The notes beneath the pieces were generated by a model. That model had not been told where the DNA came from, ran no database searches, and saw only the letters and a program-made list of their open reading frames with translations. From positions 868,001 through 932,000 of the forward strand of contig NZ_SPVH01000006.1 of the NCBI RefSeq assembly GCF_004614235.1: a stretch of DNA of 64,000 nucleotides, in the 5' to 3' direction. This DNA comes from Brevundimonas intermedia. GTDB lineage: Bacteria; Pseudomonadota; Alphaproteobacteria; Caulobacterales; Caulobacteraceae. The position numbers and the translations under genes are program-made. Shown one piece after another: positions 60,166 through 64,000 of this stretch (positions are counted from its first letter, which is position 1; each line of letters starts with the position of its first letter).

Positions 60166-60444
60166 GTGCGCATCACCTTCGATCCGAGCAAGCGCGAGCG
60201 AACCTTGGCCGAGCGAGGGCTGGATTTCGCCCGGGCGGCGGCTGTGTTCGACGGCGATCATCTGACGTTCGAGGATGATCGTCATGACTATGGAGAACGA
60301 CGCCTGATCACCATCGGGCCTTTGACTGACAGGATGGTGGTTCTGGTTTGGACGCCGCGCGGCGAGGCGCGCCACGTCATTTCGATGAGGAAGGCCAATG
60401 ACCGTGAACAACGACGCTACGAAGACCGCCTGGGTCGATCCTGA
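60166..60444 (+). CDS. brnT: BrnT family ribonuclease toxin
   Basis: A 92-residue type II toxin with the BrnT opening ITFDPSKRERTLAERGLDFARAAAVFDG and the typical block DYGERRLITIGPLTDRMVVLVWTPRGEARHVISMRKANDRE. BrnT has a RelE-like fold and cuts RNA, blocking translation. It starts with GTG, 12 bp after mutY, in a short AT-rich spacer (CTATTTTCGTAGTAACAAAA). It overlaps brnA by 47 bp, the usual toxin-first order for this family. Confidence 0.93.
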   Translation: MRITFDPSKRERTLAERGLDFARAAAVFDGDHLTFEDDRHDYGERRLITIGPLTDRMVVLVWTPRGEARHVISMRKANDREQRRYEDRLGRS

Positions 60445-60664
60445 CGACGCGCCCGAGCTGGACGACGCCTGGTTCGAAAAGGCGGATCACCATCGCGGAG
60501 AGGTGCTGGTCCGACGGGGCAGACCCAAGGGCGCGGATAAGGTCTCGACCACCATACGGTTCGACGCCGACGTGCTGGCCGCGTTCAAGCAGGACGGCGC
60601 CGGGTGGCAGACCCGCATGAACCAGGCTCTACGCGAGTGGCTGGCCAGGAAGTCGGCGGCCTGA
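60398..60664 (+). CDS. brnA: BrnA antitoxin (DNA-binding)
   Basis: An 88-residue antitoxin partner of BrnT. The segment DDAWFEKADHHRGEVLVRRGRPKG is typical of BrnA, followed by a ribbon-helix-helix-like C-terminus (KVSTTIRFDADVLAAFKQDGAGWQTRMNQALREWLA), which dimerises and binds the operator. It starts 47 bp inside brnT, giving a coupled pair, and ends only 9 bp before the convergent debranching-enzyme gene. Confidence 0.92.
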   Translation: MTVNNDATKTAWVDPDDAPELDDAWFEKADHHRGEVLVRRGRPKGADKVSTTIRFDADVLAAFKQDGAGWQTRMNQALREWLARKSAA

Positions 60665-60673
60665 CAACGCTTG

Positions 60674-62821
60674 TCACCGCAGGGTGCGGATGGCGACCCT
60701 GCCCTGTTTATGATTGGGGATGACGACGGCGCGGCCGCCGGCGTGCTGGATGTTCAGATCGACGACGGAGCCGCCGACTTCCAAGCCGGTGATCCTGAGG
60801 CGATCAAGGCCGGCGGGCAGGACGGGGTCGGCCAGATCGACCGTCTCGGTCCAGGCGTCGATGGATAGGCCCAGCGTGGCCTGCAGCATCAGGAAGACCG
60901 AACCCGCCGCCCAGGCCTGGGGCAGGCAGGCGACCGGATAGGCGATGGGCGGCTCGCCCGGTTCGCGGGGGAAGCCGCAGAACAGTTCGGGCAGTCGCAG
61001 GTGGAAATGGGCGGCGGCGGCGTAGATCTCGGCCAGGATTTCCGAGACGGCCTCGCGCTCTCCGTAGTTGGCCATGCCGGCGGCGGCCATGGCGGTGTCG
61101 TGGGGCCAGACCGAGCCGTTGTGATAGCTCATCGGATTGAAGCGGGCCTGACCCAGCTCCAGCGTGCGAATGCCCCAGCCGGTGCGGAACTCGGCCGACA
61201 GCAGGCGTTTGGTGACGCGGCGCGCACGCTCCAGCGACGGCAGGCCGGTGAACAGCAGATGGCCGGCGTTGGAGGCGATGGCGCGGCATTGCTCGCCGTC
61301 ACCGTCCAGGGCGACCGCATAGAAGCCCTCGTCCTCCATCCAGAACCTGTCCTCGACCAGGGCGCGGACCTGTTCGGCGCGCATCCGCCATTCTGTCGCG
61401 CGGTCGTCGTGCAGGCGTTCGGCCAGGTCGCCCAGCGCGCGCCAGGCGGCGAAGGCGTAGCCCTGGACTTCCAGCAGGGCGATGGGCCCCTTGGGGAAGC
61501 GGCCGTCGGCGTGGAAGATGGAGTCTTCGGAATCCTTCCAGCCCTGGTTGGATAGGCCGGTGTCGGCGCCGCGCTGATAGTCGATCAGGCCGTCGTTGTT
61601 GCTGTCGCCATAGTCGCGCATCCAGTCGGCGGCGGCGATCAGATTGGGCCAGAGCGTGCGGATCAGGTCCAGATCGCCGGTGCGGTTGGCGTAGGCGCCG
61701 GCCAGGGCCACGAACAGGCAGGTCGTATCGACCCCGCCGTAGTAGAGGCCGAAGGGGACCTCGTGCAGGGCGCTCATCTCGCCGCCGCGCGTCTCGTGCA
61801 TGATCTTGCCGGGCTGGCTGTCCTGGAACAGCGAGGTCTCGGTCGCCTGGCGGCTGGCCAGATAGGTCAGGACGCCCTTGGCCAGGGACGGGTCCAGCCA
61901 CAGCATCTGCCAGGCGGCGATGATGCCGTCGCGCCCGAACGGGGTCGAGAACCAGGGCGTGCCGGCATAGGGATAGGGGCCGGTCGGCAGGTCGGTGGTC
62001 AGCAGGGCCATGTCTGCCCGCGACTGATCCAGCCAGTCGTTGAAGCGCGGGCTGCGCGGGCCGCGCACCGAGGCGCCGCGCCGGCGCTTGGCGCGCATGG
62101 CCAGGCGCGCCTGGACGGCGTTTAGACGCCAGCGCCCGGCGTCCGGCGTCTCGCAGGCATCGACGCCGCATTCGATGAACAGGTCCATCGAGCGCCCCTT
62201 GGGCAGGCTGAACATGAATTCGGCGCGCTGGTGCGTCAGGCGGGCGGGCGGCTCGGAGAAGGCGATACAGCTGGAACGATCGACATCGTCCAGGCCGGTG
62301 TATCGGAATGTGACGCGGCGGCCGTCGGTGGTCGGGGTGTGGATGGTCCCGCGCTTGGCCCGAGGCGTGCCGCGCACCTGGAAGATGTCGGCGAAGTCGG
62401 CACCGAAGTCGAAGGCCAGCGGCAGAAGGATGTCCTCAACGCCATGATTGACCATGCGGATGCGCTCGAACATCCGTCGGCCCCAAAGGAAGCGACGCCG
62501 CTCGATATGCAAGACGCCGGCAGGGGCGGACCTGCCGCCCATCGGGGGCAGGGGGCGGTTGGTGGTGTGGCAGGAGAAGAAGACGTTGTCCTGGCTGACG
62601 CCGGAAGACAGCCGCGACGGCTTTTGCAGACCGACCGTCATGGCCCAGCGCGACAGGACGCGCGTATCGTCGGCGAACAGGCCGTCGGCGCCGCCCTTCA
62701 TGTCGCCCCAGCCGTCCGCGACCAGGAAGGTGTCGCCGTCCTTGAGCGCCATCAACTGTTCGAGGCCGGAAGCCTCGACGGTTTCGCCGGCGGTCAGTTG
62801 GGTGGAATAGGCGTCGTCCAT
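60674..62821 (-). CDS. glycogen debranching-type amylo-alpha-1,6-glucosidase
   Basis: A 715-residue enzyme. The N-terminal beta domain (about 1-250) is of the glycogen-debranching N-terminal type: FLVADGWGDMKGGADGLFADDTRVLSRW. The C-terminal (alpha/alpha)6-barrel has FGRDGIIAAWQMLW, GWKDSEDSIFHADGR, ALLEVQGYAFAAW and FNPMSYHNGSVWPHDTAMAAAGM, the GH15/GH63/GH133-like catalytic layout with Asp/Glu residues. It probably trims branched or storage glucans. No glycogen synthase is in the window. The next gene upstream on the same strand is a glycosyltransferase, often paired with it. Confidence 0.92.
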   Translation of the reverse strand: MDDAYSTQLTAGETVEASGLEQLMALKDGDTFLVADGWGDMKGGADGLFADDTRVLSRWAMTVGLQKPSRLSSGVSQDNVFFSCHTTNRPLPPMGGRSAPAGVLHIERRRFLWGRRMFERIRMVNHGVEDILLPLAFDFGADFADIFQVRGTPRAKRGTIHTPTTDGRRVTFRYTGLDDVDRSSCIAFSEPPARLTHQRAEFMFSLPKGRSMDLFIECGVDACETPDAGRWRLNAVQARLAMRAKRRRGASVRGPRSPRFNDWLDQSRADMALLTTDLPTGPYPYAGTPWFSTPFGRDGIIAAWQMLWLDPSLAKGVLTYLASRQATETSLFQDSQPGKIMHETRGGEMSALHEVPFGLYYGGVDTTCLFVALAGAYANRTGDLDLIRTLWPNLIAAADWMRDYGDSNNDGLIDYQRGADTGLSNQGWKDSEDSIFHADGRFPKGPIALLEVQGYAFAAWRALGDLAERLHDDRATEWRMRAEQVRALVEDRFWMEDEGFYAVALDGDGEQCRAIASNAGHLLFTGLPSLERARRVTKRLLSAEFRTGWGIRTLELGQARFNPMSYHNGSVWPHDTAMAAAGMANYGEREAVSEILAEIYAAAAHFHLRLPELFCGFPREPGEPPIAYPVACLPQAWAAGSVFLMLQATLGLSIDAWTETVDLADPVLPAGLDRLRITGLEVGGSVVDLNIQHAGGRAVVIPNHKQGRVAIRTLR

Positions 62822-62909
62822 GCGGTCTCTTCCCCGTCGTTTGAGGCCTCGGCCGAACGTGTCGCACCCGAATGCGGCGCTCAGGGGCCGCTTGAGTGAT
62901 CAAATGAAG

Positions 62910-62945
62910 CAGGCGACGGAGAGTTCATCTCCATCGCCTGTTTTT
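62910..62945 (+). terminator. hairpin with T-run between the two sugar genes
   Basis: The stem CAGGCGACGGAGA (62910-62922) pairs with TCTCCATCGCCTG (62928-62940) apart from one mismatch, followed by TTTTTCTTC on the + strand. The flanking genes are both on the - strand, where only CTTCATTT follows, so direction is unclear. Confidence 0.6.
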
Positions 62946-62970
62946 CTTCGATAATCGTCGGCTGCGACGC

Positions 62971-64000
62971 TTAGGCGATGGCGGCGAAGCTGCGATCTTC
63001 TTCGATGGGACGCAAGGGCGTAATCACATTGCCCAGCGGCGCATCGGCGAAGGGACGACGGGCCAGCAGGTCGCCGTAGACATCCAGGTAGCGGCGGGCC
63101 ATGGCGGTGGCCGAGAACCGCAGGTCGAAACGGGCGCGAACAATCTGGCGGTCCAGCAGATGGGCGCGGCCGGCGGCGGCGATCGCCTGTTCCATCGTGT
63201 CCACCAGGAAGCCTGTGGCGCCGTCCTCGATGATCTCGGGCGTCGAGCCGCAGCGGAAGGCGACGACCGGCGTGCCGCAGGCCATGGCCTCGATCATCAC
63301 CAGGCCGAAGGGCTCAGGCCAGTCGATGGGGAAGAGCAGGGCGTCGGCGCCGCCAAGGAAGGCGGACTTCTGGTGGTCGCCGATCTCGCCGATGAACTCG
63401 ATCAGGGGATTGCCCTCGACCATCGGACGGATCGTCTCTTCCCAATAGCGTTTGTCGGCGGCGTCCACCTTGGCAGCCATCTTCAGGCGCTTGCCCAGTT
63501 TGGTGGCGATTTCGATGGCGCGGTCGGGGCGTTTCTCGGGCGAGATACGGCCCAGGAAGGCGAGGTAGCCCTCGGACTTGGGCGAAAACAGATACTGTTC
63601 GCTCGGCATGCCGTGATGGACGGTCGCCTTCCAGTTGGCGAAATGAAGGGGCTTGCGCTGGTCGTCCGAGATGGAGACCAGGCCGAACTCGCTCCAGCGG
63701 GCATAAACGCCGGGCAGGTCTTTCATGTCGAGGCGACCATGCAGGGTCGTGATCGTCTTGTCCGCATACTGCCGGAACAGCGGGAAATGGATCATGTCGG
63801 TGTGGAAGTGGATCACGTCGAACTCGTTGGCGCGGTCCATCACCTCGCCCAGCATGGACAGGTGGGCGGCGAGGTCGGATTTGAGCGGGGCGGGATCCAG
63901 GCGGATGGCCTGATCGCGGACGGGCACCAGACGCGCTTTGGTGTGGGCGTCGGCGCTGGCGAACAGAGTGACGTCATGGCCCAGATCGACCAGGGCGTCG
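62971..64000 (-). CDS. GT4-family glycosyltransferase (partial, 5' end off the window)
   Basis: At least 343 codons, extending past the window on the right (the edge reads DALVDLGHDVTLFASADAHTKARL, part of the N-terminal Rossmann domain). The GT-B C-terminal half shows GRISPEKRPDRAIEIATKLGKRLKMAAKVD and the E-x7-E nucleotide-sugar motif with EAMACGTPVVAFRCGSTPEIIEDGATGFL. It likely adds a sugar to a glycan, perhaps linked to the debranching gene downstream. The start codon cannot be seen. Confidence 0.9.
   Translation of the reverse strand, partial: DALVDLGHDVTLFASADAHTKARLVPVRDQAIRLDPAPLKSDLAAHLSMLGEVMDRANEFDVIHFHTDMIHFPLFRQYADKTITTLHGRLDMKDLPGVYARWSEFGLVSISDDQRKPLHFANWKATVHHGMPSEQYLFSPKSEGYLAFLGRISPEKRPDRAIEIATKLGKRLKMAAKVDAADKRYWEETIRPMVEGNPLIEFIGEIGDHQKSAFLGGADALLFPIDWPEPFGLVMIEAMACGTPVVAFRCGSTPEIIEDGATGFLVDTMEQAIAAAGRAHLLDRQIVRARFDLRFSATAMARRYLDVYGDLLARRPFADAPLGNVITPLRPIEEDRSFAAIA

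Overview
The window is a high-GC, gene-dense stretch of an alphaproteobacterial chromosome. It most resembles Caulobacterales, and Brevundimonas in particular. This placement rests on gene families and context: a DUF1476 protein, an ORF wedged between glyQ and glyS, an SppA/PanD pair, many ATGA or GTGA operon overlaps, GC-rich codons, and dispersed hairpin repeats between genes. I ran no database search. Almost all genes are chromosomal housekeeping genes; I see no prophage, integrase, IS transposase or CRISPR array.

Layout. 1-5670: purine genes (partial purC, purU, purB) mixed with a DUF1476 protein, a fasciclin lipoprotein, a hypoxanthine-DNA glycosylase-like protein and a 2OG-Fe(II) oxygenase. 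5740-9600: a guanidine-exporter-type SMR gene behind a two-hairpin leader that matches a guanidine-II (mini-ykkC) riboswitch, then a glutathione transferase, a lytic transglycosylase and a family-4-like uracil-DNA glycosylase. 9691-22140: ETF-ubiquinone oxidoreductase, a TPR protein, ispE, a second fasciclin protein, glyQ-ORF-glyS and ppdK. 22369-31561: an outer-membrane protein, a Ste24-type protease, DoxX, a FabH-like synthase, a two-domain KpsC capsule transferase, CitE-like and SDR genes, fRMsr and two orphan ORFs. 31758-39211: a TadE/TadG pair, a CAU-anticodon tRNA, a SIMPL protein, panD, sppA, an amidase and a ParE-type toxin/antitoxin pair. 39288-39682: RNase P RNA.

40097-51847 is the division and cell-wall (dcw) cluster: mraZ-rsmH-ftsL-ftsI-murE-murF-mraY-murD-ftsW, then murG after a 438-bp gap. 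The first nine genes are nearly all translationally coupled. Upstream of mraZ are four CCCA (TGGG on the other strand) motifs at an exact 10-bp period, the pattern expected of MraZ boxes, and two GTTC-N7-GTT(C/A) motifs like alphaproteobacterial LexA boxes. The cluster ends at murG; murC, murB, ddl, ftsQ, ftsA and ftsZ are not in the window. 52038-64000: an MscS channel, smc with two DsbA-like thioredoxins and a DciA-like protein, mutY, a BrnT/BrnA toxin-antitoxin pair, a glycogen-debranching-type enzyme and a partial glycosyltransferase.

The best leads for new biology are regulatory or structural: the guanidine-II leader with a visible anti-Shine-Dalgarno, the MraZ/LexA-like control region, a tandem 54-bp leader duplication before murG, families of 60-180 bp hairpin repeats (one forms the C-terminus of the MscS gene), and two internal patches of foreign-looking codon usage in glyS and murD. 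I found no clear new multi-gene system.
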